NCBI GenBank assembly: GCA_013140875.1
Contig: JABFSB010000504.1
Location: 1-6,899, forward strand
Reading direction: 5' to 3'
DNA from: Acidobacteriota bacterium
Lineage (GTDB): Bacteria > Acidobacteriota > Blastocatellia > Pyrinomonadales > Pyrinomonadaceae
DNA: 6,899 bases
The notes beneath the pieces were generated by a model that worked only from the letters and a program-made list of their open reading frames with translations, was not told the DNA's origin and made no database searches. The stretch's first letter is position 1. Each line of letters starts with the position of its first letter. Positions 1-6,483 of the stretch are shown here, one piece after another. A program made the translations under genes and the position numbers.

Positions 1-270
1 AAAAAAATCGCGCGTCTCAGGCCGGAAACGGTTTACCGCCCAGTATAGGTACTTCATCCAATGCTGACGGTTTCGCAGCATCCAATTATAGATATTTACC
101 AGCTTGTCCGTGATGTGATGGGAATCCTCGACCGCTTTTACAATCCGCACCACCGGCGAATTGCCATGCCAAAATTTCTCGAATCCATCCGCCAACGCCT
201 GAGCCGCCGAGCGATGTCCACCGCCGGTATCGGATGAGATTATGAGAATTTTGGGGGTGTTTTGAGGCAT
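1..270 (-). CDS. MGDG synthase / diacylglycerol glycosyltransferase family protein, N-terminal part (3' end outside window)
   Basis: Reading the minus strand from the ATG at 270 gives 90 open codons running off the window edge. The first residues are MPQNTPKILIISSDTGGGHR, followed by SAAQAL. A hydrophobic strand leading into SSDTGGGHRSAA is the hallmark of the N-terminal acceptor domain of MGDG synthase and UgtP-like glycosyltransferases (GT28 superfamily, MGDG_synth domain). Later stretches such as NIYNWMLRN and a Trp/Tyr-rich segment also fit. Known members transfer glucose or galactose from a UDP-sugar to diacylglycerol at the inner face of the cytoplasmic membrane, giving glycolipids. The nucleotide-sugar-binding C-terminal half is outside the window, so the sugar and acceptor cannot be told. 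The gene starts 6 bases after the Uma2 stop, so it is probably co-transcribed. I see no strong Shine-Dalgarno, only purine-rich AAGAAG further upstream. Family call is good; precise substrate is unknown. Confidence 0.85.
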   Translation of the reverse strand, partial: MPQNTPKILIISSDTGGGHRSAAQALADGFEKFWHGNSPVVRIVKAVEDSHHITDKLVNIYNWMLRNRQHWMKYLYWAVNRFRPETRDFF

Positions 271-276
271 CAAATA

Positions 277-927
277 CTAAAGAATTATCTTCTTTAAAGT
301 TTCGAGATTTAATTTCTCGTCGAATATAGCTTTGATTGGAATCTGAAAACCGCTGACAGCGGCACCGTCAATAGTACCGTCGCCCGATTTAACCGCCAGC
401 ACGTAATCTTCGTTTTCCAGAATGTACTGTTCCACAATTTCCCGTTCCGGATCGATGATCCAGTATTCGCCAACACCATGAGCAGCGTAATCCTGAAATT
501 TAGTTTCTCGATCGTGACGCTCGGTCGATTCCGACAAAACCTCGACCACAAAATCCGGAGCCGGAAATTGCATTTGCTTTTTCTTAAACTTCTTCGATTT
601 TTCAGAGCTGAAAAAGCAAATATCCGGTTCGTAATCATTCCTTGTCAGGGAAATGAGTATTTTTTCAAACCCTACAAAGCCAATTCCCTCGCGCGAAACA
701 TAAGCACGAAGCAGCTGCAATAAATTGCCTACGGCATTGTTATGCCAAAGTTTTACCGGTGACTGGAAAACGATCTCGCCGTTGATAAACTCCATCTTCC
801 TGTTTTCGTCGACGGTCTTATAAAAATGCTCTCGCTTTTTATGCTCGGCTTTTAGCGCGGCATCAAGCTTCCGGGCAAAAAGCACGGCGTTTGGCATTTC
901 CATGGTTTGTTCGACGGTGATGTTCAT
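277..927 (-). CDS. Uma2 family protein (DUF820, PD-(D/E)XK nuclease fold)
   Basis: A 216-residue protein. After a Lys/Glu-rich N-terminal helix (about residues 1-44) comes the Uma2 core: EFINGEIV with E51 of the NGE motif, EPDICFF with D102, DFVVEVLSES with E129, K143 in ETKFQDY, and the characteristic GVGEYWIIDP at 151-160. The D102/E129/K143 set resembles the family's putative PD-(D/E)XK-type active site, so the fold is probably intact. Length is near the family norm, with a somewhat long N-terminus. Uma2 proteins are very numerous in cyanobacteria, Acidobacteriota and Chloroflexota, and their biological role is largely unproven; nuclease activity is inferred from fold. The ATG is 3 bases after the radical SAM stop. 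Its likely ribosome site, AAAGG (complement of 936-940), lies inside the preceding gene's last codons, which indicates translational linkage. Family assignment is firm; function is open. Confidence 0.88.
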   Translation of the reverse strand: MNITVEQTMEMPNAVLFARKLDAALKAEHKKREHFYKTVDENRKMEFINGEIVFQSPVKLWHNNAVGNLLQLLRAYVSREGIGFVGFEKILISLTRNDYEPDICFFSSEKSKKFKKKQMQFPAPDFVVEVLSESTERHDRETKFQDYAAHGVGEYWIIDPEREIVEQYILENEDYVLAVKSGDGTIDGAAVSGFQIPIKAIFDEKLNLETLKKIIL

Positions 928-930
928 TAA

Positions 931-2091
931 CTAAGCCTTTAACGCGATCTCCTTCCCGGCCGCAAACGCCATCTCTTTCGAGGCCTTTTTCAACTGGCCT
1001 TCGAGCTTTTTGATCTTGATCAAATGGCCGGCGTTGAACGGCAGCGACGGGTAATAGCAGTTCGATTCGTGCGTGCAGAAGCATCCGGCGCCTGCCTCGA
1101 CGCGGCGGGCTTTCATCAGGTCAGTGTTCCATGCGGACTGGAAGTTCCAGTCGTAATCGCGGAGATTAAGCACGTCGGCTTTGTTTTCGCATGACGAAAG
1201 TACGCCGTTGTCATAGATTACGGCACCGGCACTGCCGGCATAGCATTTCAACTGCGCTTTATTTTCTTCCTTAGTTTTCGCGATCAGGTCGTGCATATAG
1301 ATATCGACCGCAGCCTTAAAGAAACCGGACTTTCCGCCGTAGCTATTTTTCAACGCCGCGTTCTTAGTGTCCTCAAGAATCATATGCGACAACTCTGCAT
1401 AACGATTGTGATCGAACTCAAGTTCCTTCGGATCGGCGGACGGCGGGCGGATGTAATTAATGTTCACCTTGTCCGGCTTGAGGTCGTATTTAAGAAAGTC
1501 GTACCAATCGAAGATCGTGTCTTCATTGGAATGCATCACGCAGGTGCACGTTTGGATATCTAGCCGCGGAAACTGCTCGTTCTTCATCTGCTGCAGAGTT
1601 CGGGCCGTGTGGATCGCTTTGTCCCAGCTTCCCTCTTTGCGGCGAATCTTTTCGTGGGCATCCTTCATCCCGTCGATTCCGAGGGCGACCGTCACGTTCA
1701 GATTCGGGCATTCTTCGAGGATCTGTGTCACGTCCGGGAAAATACGCTGGTGGATCTGCCCGTTCGACATCAAATAAACCGAATCGAGCTTATTGTTCTC
1801 ATAAAACGAGCGGACGATTTGCGGAAGGTCCTTTCGCGTAAAAGGCTCGCCGCCGGCCAGGACCAGCACGCCGAGGTTTCCGCCCAGCGTTTCAGAAATG
1901 CGTCCGATTTCGTCCGCCTTCATTTGCAGTTTCTTTCGCGGACGGTCGTCCAATTCCTCGGTGAAAAAGCAGTGCGTGCAACGCATATCGCAAACGCTGG
2001 TCACCAGAATGTTCAGAAATACCGGCGATATCGGTTTGCCGACAAGGATGCTGGCGTACCGTTTGAAAATCTCTTTGGTCGTAAAATCCAT
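931..2091 (-). CDS. Radical SAM protein with SPASM/twitch-like C-terminal region
   Basis: A 386-residue protein. The radical SAM iron-sulfur motif CxxxCxxC is seen as C34-DMR-C38-TH-C41, preceded by a typical beta strand (FLNILVTSV). AGGEP at 79-83 is the SAM-binding GGEP motif, and VALGIDG at 135-141 and the strand near 177-185 fit the partial TIM barrel. The C-terminus has C283-x12-G-x4-C301, then C337-x-C339-x5-C345. The first pair matches the start of a SPASM/twitch domain; the second set is shorter than a full SPASM, so one auxiliary 4Fe-4S cluster is the likelier reading. Such enzymes modify peptides, sugars or lipids by radical chemistry; the substrate cannot be read here. It heads an operon with Uma2 and a glycolipid glycosyltransferase. 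AAAGGA lies about ten bases before the ATG and supports this start. Confidence 0.88.
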   Translation of the reverse strand: MDFTTKEIFKRYASILVGKPISPVFLNILVTSVCDMRCTHCFFTEELDDRPRKKLQMKADEIGRISETLGGNLGVLVLAGGEPFTRKDLPQIVRSFYENNKLDSVYLMSNGQIHQRIFPDVTQILEECPNLNVTVALGIDGMKDAHEKIRRKEGSWDKAIHTARTLQQMKNEQFPRLDIQTCTCVMHSNEDTIFDWYDFLKYDLKPDKVNINYIRPPSADPKELEFDHNRYAELSHMILEDTKNAALKNSYGGKSGFFKAAVDIYMHDLIAKTKEENKAQLKCYAGSAGAVIYDNGVLSSCENKADVLNLRDYDWNFQSAWNTDLMKARRVEAGAGCFCTHESNCYYPSLPFNAGHLIKIKKLEGQLKKASKEMAFAAGKEIALKA

Positions 2092-2132
2092 TATTTTCTG
2101 TCCTTTGCTCGAACTTACTCACAATTTGATGC

Positions 2133-2166
2133 TGTAAGCTCTATAAACATTATAGATTATCTTACA
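2133..2166 (-). promoter_or_regulatory. Putative promoter and nested dyad of the radical SAM operon
   Basis: On the minus strand a perfect TATAAT (complement of 2149-2154) sits about 60 bases before the radical SAM start. It lies within a perfect inverted repeat with 7-bp arms, TCTATAA (2140-2146) and TTATAGA (2150-2156), around ACA. An outer pair, TGTAAG (2133-2138) and CTTACA (2161-2166), surrounds it almost concentrically. No good -35 hexamer is visible at 17 bp (AAAACT). The arrangement fits a repressor or activator operator over the -10 element. This is pattern reading only. Confidence 0.45.
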
Positions 2167-2292
2167 ATCGCAGTTTTGGGCAACGCGAAAAGAGGTAAGG
2201 TTCTGGCGGTTTAGATCGCTACTTCGTTCTTTCGTCATCACCTAATTTATGTTCCTTTTTGAAAAATCCTTGCAATTCCTTCGTCTTTCCTC

Positions 2293-2360
2293 TTTCTTCT
2301 TATTCATCTTCTTCCGCGGTTAAAAGAATCTGTCCACCGAAGAAGACGAATAAGAAGAAA
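2293..2360. repeat. Near-perfect inverted repeat, 22-bp arms, 24-base loop
   Basis: The left arm 2293-2314 (starting TTTCTTCTTATTC) is the reverse complement of the right arm 2339-2360 (ending GAATAAGAAGAAA) except at A2306/C2347. On a plus-strand RNA that is an A-C mismatch; on a minus-strand RNA it becomes a U-G wobble, so the hairpin would be fully paired there. The left arm is almost all pyrimidine and the right almost all purine. The junction of left arm and loop carries the palindrome CCGCGG (2314-2319). Neither side has the T tract of an intrinsic terminator. Confidence 0.8.
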
Positions 2361-2417
2361 AGCAAAAAGCAAAAAAATTTTCCCCGAACACAGATTAGGA
2401 CCCCAATTGATCACGAA

Positions 2418-2450
2418 TTGACTTGTAAATCCAACGCCATGCGGTTTAAA
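2418..2450 (+). promoter_or_regulatory. Weak candidate promoter for the sensor kinase
   Basis: TTGACT at 2418-2423 resembles a -35 box. The best AT-rich -10 candidates downstream (GTTTAA/TTTAAA, 2444-2450) are 20-21 bp away, longer than the usual 17. AATTGA is repeated at 2405-2410 and 2416-2421, 11 bp apart. I list it because it is the best match in the region, not because it is convincing. Confidence 0.22.
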
Positions 2451-2502
2451 TTCAAATGCTTTCAATAAAAACATTCTGATAGCCAGGACCGGTCGAAGCT
2501 GT

Positions 2503-5500
2503 ATGAGTTCGCCTCGTAAACTTCTTTTAGCCGTTTTTCTTTTACTCGGACTTATCGAGGCCGGGGCACAATACCGCTTCGATTCGTGGACCGCGGATAA
2601 GGGTCTCCCGCAGAACTCCGTCTTTTCAATTACTCAAACGCCGGATGGATACATTTGGTTCACTACTTTCGACGGCCTGGTGCGCTTTGACGGCGTAAAT
2701 TTTAAGGTTTTCAACAAAAGCAACTCGAAAGATTTTCCGACCAATCGACTGCGGGGCGTGCTTGCCGAAAGTGATGGAACGCTCTGGATCGTCAACGAAA
2801 ATGCGGGCTTATCACGATTTCAGAACAATCAGTTTCGAACCTTTACCACCGTCGACGGCTTGCCTTCGAACAATATTTTCAACGTTCAGAAAAAGTCGGA
2901 CGACTCGTTGCTGATCGTGGATGTAGACGGAATAGCCAGGATAAACAGCGACGGCTCTTTCGTGTCAACTCGGCGTCAGGACGTGCGGCAATTTGTCACT
3001 TTTGTCGGACCGTCGGGAACAACATGGGAGATCAACAAGGACGGGCTTTTTGAGACGCCTAAAGACGGAGGTCCGCCTTTACGTTTCGATTTACCATTCT
3101 ATCCGAAAGCCGATGAATATGAAGAAACCTATGACTTTAGCGCCCTCATAACGTTTTTTGAGGATGCAGACAAGGCCCTATGGTTCGGTGCGGCCGGTAA
3201 TCTTTTTCTACTGCAAAACGGCAAGTTCACTGTTTTTACCGCGAAGAACGGAGTTCCTCCGAGCGCGATAAAGGGCATAGCTCGTGACGGTCGGGGAAAT
3301 CTCTGGATCGGTACGGCAAAAGACGGAGCGTGCCGGATGCTGAATCAGCATTTCGACTGCTTCAACACGGCCAACGGCCTGTCGAGTAATGAGGTTTCCG
3401 GCCTTTTTCTCGACCGTGAGAAAACACTCTGGATAGCGACGGGCAACGCGGGCATCAACCGAGTGACCCCGCAAATCATTCAGCCATTGTCGAAAGCAGA
3501 GGGCCTGGCGGCGACAAACGTTTATCCAATACTGCAAGACCGGTCGGGAGCGTACTGGATCGGCGCATTCGGCGGGCTGGCCCGCTATGCAGACGGGAAA
3601 ATAACTAATTATTTGAAGTCAAACGGTCTGGCTTACGAATTCGTCCAGGCCCTTTACGAAGACCGGGACGGAACGTTGTGGGTTGGAAGCATCGGCGGCG
3701 TATTACAGTTCGTCGACGGAAGATCGATCGATTTTACCGAAAAGCTCGGCCTTAATATCGGCGACCAAACCTTTTGGGACATTCATCAGACCTCCGACGG
3801 AGCAATGTGGTTCGCGAGCGATCATGGTTTGTTCAAACACCTCAACGGTACGACAACGCATTTTACGACCAAAAACGGCCTGCCGAGCGATGACATCAAG
3901 GTCATATACGAAACCCGCGACGGAGCACTGTGGCTCGGCACGACCGCCGGCGTAGCGCGTCTCAAAGACGGCGAGATCTCTCCTTTCACCGAAAAAGACG
4001 GCTTGGGTGGAAATTTCGTCCGCTCTATCTATGAGGACGAAGACGGCTTTCTGTGGTTCGGGACTTACGACAGCGGCCTGTCGCTTTATCGTGAAGGAAA
4101 ATTTGCGAGGATCGCCGCCGAAAACGGGCTTTTCAGTAATGGAGTGTTCGCCATACTCCCGGATTCGCACGGGAATTTCTGGATGTCGAGCAACCAGGGA
4201 ATATATCGCGTCGCCCGCCAACAGTTGATCGACTTCGTTGACGGAAAACGGGCGGGCGTAGTTTCCACCGCGTACAACAAATCCGACGGCATGCTTTCGA
4301 CCGAATGCAACGGCGGCCGCCAACCGGCCGCGATCCGCTCGAGCGACGGCCGGCTTTGGTTCGCGACGCAGAACGGCGTGGCGATCGTCGATCCCGAAAG
4401 CGTGCCGTTCAATCCTCTGCCGCCGCCGGTCGTGATCGAAGATGTCGCGATCGACGGAAATATCGTGAACGATCTTAGCTCCACAATCCAGATAGAACCG
4501 GGACAGAACAACCTGCAGATCAACTACAGCGGATTGAGTTTTATCAAGCCCGAACAAGTGCGATTCCGCTACAAGCTCGACGGCCTGGATGAAGATTGGA
4601 CCGAAGCGGCGAACAGGCGGGATGTTTTTTATCCGTATCTGCCGCCCGGTGAGTACGTTTTTCGCGTGATGGCCGCCAACAGCGACAACGTCTGGAGTGG
4701 AGTTGGCGCGTCTATTCCAATTAAAGTGCTGCCGCCGTTTTATAGGACGTGGTGGTTTATTACGGCGTGCGCCTTGCTGATCGGGGCGGTGGCGTTTCTC
4801 CTCTTTAGACGCCGTATTTCGCAGCTTGAAAACGCACGCTTTGCGCAGGAGGAATTTTCACGCGGGCTGATCAACGCACACGAATCCGAGCGCCGAAGGA
4901 TCGCCGCCGAGCTGCACGATTCGCTCGGTCAATCGCTGGCGATAATAAAAAATCAGGCTGTATTCGGTTCACAGACCGCAATTGATCTGAACGCGGCGAA
5001 GCAGCAGTTCGATCAGATCTCGAACCAGTCCGCCAGGGCGATCAGCGAAGTGCGTGAGATTTCTTATAACCTCCGGCCTTATCTGCTCGACAGGCTGGGA
5101 TTGACCAAAGCCGTAAAGTCGATGCTCAACAAAATTGCCGAGGTCGGAGCGTTGCAGGTTCATTCCGAGATCGACGATGTCGACGGGATCTTTCCTGCAG
5201 AGACCGAGATCGGCATCTACCGTATCCTGCAGGAAAGCTTTAATAATATCCTTAAACATTCCGAGGCGAGCGAGGCAAGAGTTTTGATAGCAAGAAACGG
5301 ACGGAACGTTATGATCAAGATCGAGGACAACGGACGTGGATTTGATGCAAGGTCGTCCAAATTCGATATCCATTCGACAATGGCTGGTGAGAGGACGGGT
5401 TTTGGACTGTTCGGAATGGCGGAACGAATCAAGATTCTTGGCGGCTCGCACACGATCGAATCCGAGATCGGAAAAGGCACCGTCGTCAAGATCGACCTCG

Positions 5501-5526
5501 CCGTACCAGAGAACGACGGCCGTTAG
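2503..5526 (+). CDS. Two-propeller sensor histidine kinase (Reg_prop / Y_Y_Y / HisKA_3 / HATPase_c)
   Basis: A 1007-residue membrane sensor. Residues 1-22 form a signal peptide (KLLLAVFLLLG, cleavage likely after A20-G-A22). About 24-640 is a chain of propeller-blade repeats of the form DGxLWxGTxxGLxRxxxG; I count 14, with the key aromatic near residues 52, 95, 175, 227, 268, 310, 352, 393, 436, 477, 518, 560 and 619, and a degenerate one at about 137. Fourteen blades would make two seven-bladed propellers. A Y_Y_Y domain follows (about 664-742), then one membrane helix (750-768). The cytoplasmic part has HisKA_3 with ELHDSLGQ (phospho-acceptor H805), the N box (N914/N915), DNGRG (942-946) and GFGLFG (966-971). 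Related proteins sense extracytoplasmic ligands, often oligosaccharides, but the ligand here is unknown. There is no HTH or receiver fusion; the partner is the regulator 89 bases downstream. The ribosome site is weak (AGGA at 2485, 14 bases from the ATG). Confidence 0.95.
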   Translation: MSSPRKLLLAVFLLLGLIEAGAQYRFDSWTADKGLPQNSVFSITQTPDGYIWFTTFDGLVRFDGVNFKVFNKSNSKDFPTNRLRGVLAESDGTLWIVNENAGLSRFQNNQFRTFTTVDGLPSNNIFNVQKKSDDSLLIVDVDGIARINSDGSFVSTRRQDVRQFVTFVGPSGTTWEINKDGLFETPKDGGPPLRFDLPFYPKADEYEETYDFSALITFFEDADKALWFGAAGNLFLLQNGKFTVFTAKNGVPPSAIKGIARDGRGNLWIGTAKDGACRMLNQHFDCFNTANGLSSNEVSGLFLDREKTLWIATGNAGINRVTPQIIQPLSKAEGLAATNVYPILQDRSGAYWIGAFGGLARYADGKITNYLKSNGLAYEFVQALYEDRDGTLWVGSIGGVLQFVDGRSIDFTEKLGLNIGDQTFWDIHQTSDGAMWFASDHGLFKHLNGTTTHFTTKNGLPSDDIKVIYETRDGALWLGTTAGVARLKDGEISPFTEKDGLGGNFVRSIYEDEDGFLWFGTYDSGLSLYREGKFARIAAENGLFSNGVFAILPDSHGNFWMSSNQGIYRVARQQLIDFVDGKRAGVVSTAYNKSDGMLSTECNGGRQPAAIRSSDGRLWFATQNGVAIVDPESVPFNPLPPPVVIEDVAIDGNIVNDLSSTIQIEPGQNNLQINYSGLSFIKPEQVRFRYKLDGLDEDWTEAANRRDVFYPYLPPGEYVFRVMAANSDNVWSGVGASIPIKVLPPFYRTWWFITACALLIGAVAFLLFRRRISQLENARFAQEEFSRGLINAHESERRRIAAELHDSLGQSLAIIKNQAVFGSQTAIDLNAAKQQFDQISNQSARAISEVREISYNLRPYLLDRLGLTKAVKSMLNKIAEVGALQVHSEIDDVDGIFPAETEIGIYRILQESFNNILKHSEASEARVLIARNGRNVMIKIEDNGRGFDARSSKFDIHSTMAGERTGFGLFGMAERIKILGGSHTIESEIGKGTVVKIDLAVPENDGR

Positions 5527-5548
5527 GAGGATGCATTGTCAATTGTAA
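5525..5548 (+). promoter_or_regulatory. Strong AGGAGG at the kinase stop, with a possible 5-codon reading frame
   Basis: The kinase TAG overlaps a perfect Shine-Dalgarno AGGAGG (5525-5530). No long gene starts at a suitable distance. An ATG follows directly (5531), giving MHCQL and a stop at 5546-5548, and a TTG at 5536 gives another five-codon frame. The response regulator starts 85 bases further on without a recognisable ribosome site. The AGGAGG may be a relic, serve re-initiation, or be chance. Confidence 0.35.
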
Positions 5549-5567
5549 ATTGAAAAATTGTAAATTG
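5541..5567 (+). repeat. Two direct copies of AATTGTAAATTG, 15 bp apart
   Basis: The 12-mer AATTGTAAATTG occurs at 5541-5552 and 5556-5567, separated by AAA. The first copy with its preceding C is a dyad, CAATT-GTA-AATTG. It fills the gap between the kinase stop and the regulator start. It could be an operator for the regulator gene or a short AT-rich tandem repeat of the kind scattered in some genomes. Confidence 0.6.
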
Positions 5568-5615
5568 GTCACCTGTGTCGCAAACCGTTAATATCAATCG
5601 CTAACCCGAACAATA

Positions 5616-6269
5616 ATGGAGTCCGAAATCAAAATCATAACCGCCGACGATCACCCGATCGTGCGGCAGGGGTTGCGGCTGATGATCGAGGCCGATAAAT
5701 CTTTGCTGATCGTTGCCCAGGCGGGCGATGGCGAAGCGGCGATCTCGCTGATCGAGGAACATCGGCCCGATGTTGCCGTCCTTGATATCGATATGCCCAA
5801 AATGGACGGATTCGAGGTCGTGCGAGAATTGGGCCGCAGAAATATCGAGGTCGAAATTGTTTTTCTGACGATGCACGGCGAAGAAGAGATTTTTCAGGCG
5901 GCAATGGATCTGGGCGTAAAGGGATACGTGTTGAAAGACAGCGCGACGACCGATATCGTCAGCAGCATTAAGGCGGTCGCGTCCGGTCGGCCGTTTATCA
6001 GCCCGTCGCTGTCCGCCTTGCTTTTAAATCGCCGACGCCGGGCCGACGAGCTGGAAAAGGAACAGCCCGGACTTCATCTGCTTTCGCCGACCGAGTTCAA
6101 GATATTAAAACTGATCGCCGAAGAACAGACCAGCAAGGAAATCGGTGAAAAGCTTTTCATCAGCCATCGCACGGTCGAAACCCACCGCACCAACATCTGC
6201 CGCAAGCTCGAACTGCACGGTTCACTCGCCCTTGTAAAATTTGCCGTAACCCACAAATCGGAACTTTAG
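5616..6269 (+). CDS. NarL/FixJ-type response regulator (receiver + LuxR HTH)
   Basis: A 217-residue DNA-binding regulator, the usual length for the family. The receiver (about 4-120) has the acidic pair D11/D12, phospho-acceptor D57 in AVLDIDMP, T85 in FLTMHG and K107 in YVLKDS, so all conserved switch residues are present. After a basic linker (RRRRADELEKEQ) the LuxR/NarL-type HTH occupies about 155-212: LSPTEFKILKLIAEEQTSKE, then IGEKLFISHRTVETHRTNI. HisKA_3 kinases pair with this regulator class, so the upstream kinase is the natural partner. ATG 5616 is the only reasonable start, since an in-frame stop lies at 5589 with no start codon between, and the receiver begins directly after it. 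No Shine-Dalgarno is visible. It may bind the hexamer array at 6384-6447 (inference). Confidence 0.95.
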   Translation: MESEIKIITADDHPIVRQGLRLMIEADKSLLIVAQAGDGEAAISLIEEHRPDVAVLDIDMPKMDGFEVVRELGRRNIEVEIVFLTMHGEEEIFQAAMDLGVKGYVLKDSATTDIVSSIKAVASGRPFISPSLSALLLNRRRRADELEKEQPGLHLLSPTEFKILKLIAEEQTSKEIGEKLFISHRTVETHRTNICRKLELHGSLALVKFAVTHKSEL

Positions 6270-6290
6270 ACACTCACCGACAAAATTCAT

Positions 6291-6373
6291 ATGCAGGAGC
6301 CCGCGCGTGAGCAAGGGCTTAATGCTCAAGTCGGATGTTACGCCCTTGCTGACGCGCGGGCTTCTGCATTTTT
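6291..6373 (+). terminator. Long hairpin plus T tract: terminator or REP-like palindrome
   Basis: The arms 6291-6318 and 6342-6369 (28 bases each, 23-base loop) pair over their full length except for one G-U wobble (G6297/U6363) and one G-G mismatch (G6309/G6351). The core is AGCCCGCGCGT followed by AGCAAGGGC, very GC-rich compared with the flanks. TTTTT (6369-6373) follows, so it can end transcription of the kinase-regulator pair. The length and near symmetry are more than a terminator needs, which suggests a dispersed REP-type or MITE-like element. A 60-codon open frame through it is not a gene. Confidence 0.75.
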
Positions 6374-6383
6374 CTACCTGACG

Positions 6384-6474
6384 TACGTGTTCCTACGTAG
6401 TGCGATTTACGTATTTTTGCGTACCTGCTTTTACGCGGCTGCACGGATTTTCACGCCTTTAAATCTTCTATAAA
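6384..6474 (+). promoter_or_regulatory. Array of TACGTA-like hexamers and putative promoter of the receiver gene
   Basis: TACGTG (6384), TACGTA (6394), TACGTA (6408), TGCGTA (6418), TACGCG (6432) and CACGGA (6442) start at steps of 10, 14, 10, 14 and 10 bp, giving three pairs with a 24-bp period. The last pair is degenerate. TATAAA (6469-6474) is a good -10 box with no matching -35 at the right distance, as in activator-dependent promoters. If transcription starts near 6481, the pairs are centred at about -41.5, -65.5 and -89.5, class II-like spacing on one face of the helix. NarL-type regulators bind paired half-sites of this sort, so the regulator at 5616 is a candidate binder. Confidence 0.55.
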
Positions 6475-6483
6475 GTTCCCTCC

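Larger units (their letters stand above)
2092..2502. other. Divergent intergenic region without a convincing gene
   Basis: These 411 bases separate two genes transcribed outward. They contain the dyad/promoter of the minus-strand operon (2133-2166), a pyrimidine-rich then purine-rich inverted repeat (2293-2360), an A-rich tract directly after it (2358-2380, ending AAAAAAATTTT) and possible promoter elements for the sensor kinase. A 69-codon open frame exists at 2259-2468 on the plus strand, but it is of low complexity, covers the inverted repeat and has no ribosome site, so I do not call it. Confidence 0.7.

Noticed and set aside
277..927. Uma2 gene as part of a defence or toxin-antitoxin system
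   Set aside because: No antitoxin-size partner or defence gene adjoins it; its neighbours are a radical SAM enzyme and a lipid glycosyltransferase.
1609..2214. 201-codon open frame on the plus strand
   Set aside because: It lies antisense to the radical SAM gene, whose motifs (CxxxCxxC, GGEP) are unmistakable; its own translation shows no domain or ribosome site.
2293..2360. Intrinsic terminator or insertion-sequence ends
   Set aside because: No T tract follows on either strand, no transposase fits in the 24-base loop, and I found no flanking target duplication.
2259..2468. 69-codon open frame in the divergent intergenic region
   Set aside because: Low-complexity Ser/Lys-rich translation, spans the inverted repeat, no Shine-Dalgarno. 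Probably non-coding.
3703..4557. 284-codon open frame on the minus strand
   Set aside because: Antisense to the propeller part of the sensor kinase; the repeated blade codons leave the opposite strand open. No recognisable motif.
6291..6447. CRISPR array or origin iterons
   Set aside because: The repeats are hexamers at 10/14 bp steps, far too short and close for CRISPR. There is no replication initiator gene or DnaA-box cluster, so a regulatory array is the better reading.
6291..6473. 60-codon open frame downstream of the response regulator
   Set aside because: It consists of the long hairpin and the hexamer array; the start codon is the first base of the palindrome arm and no ribosome site precedes it.
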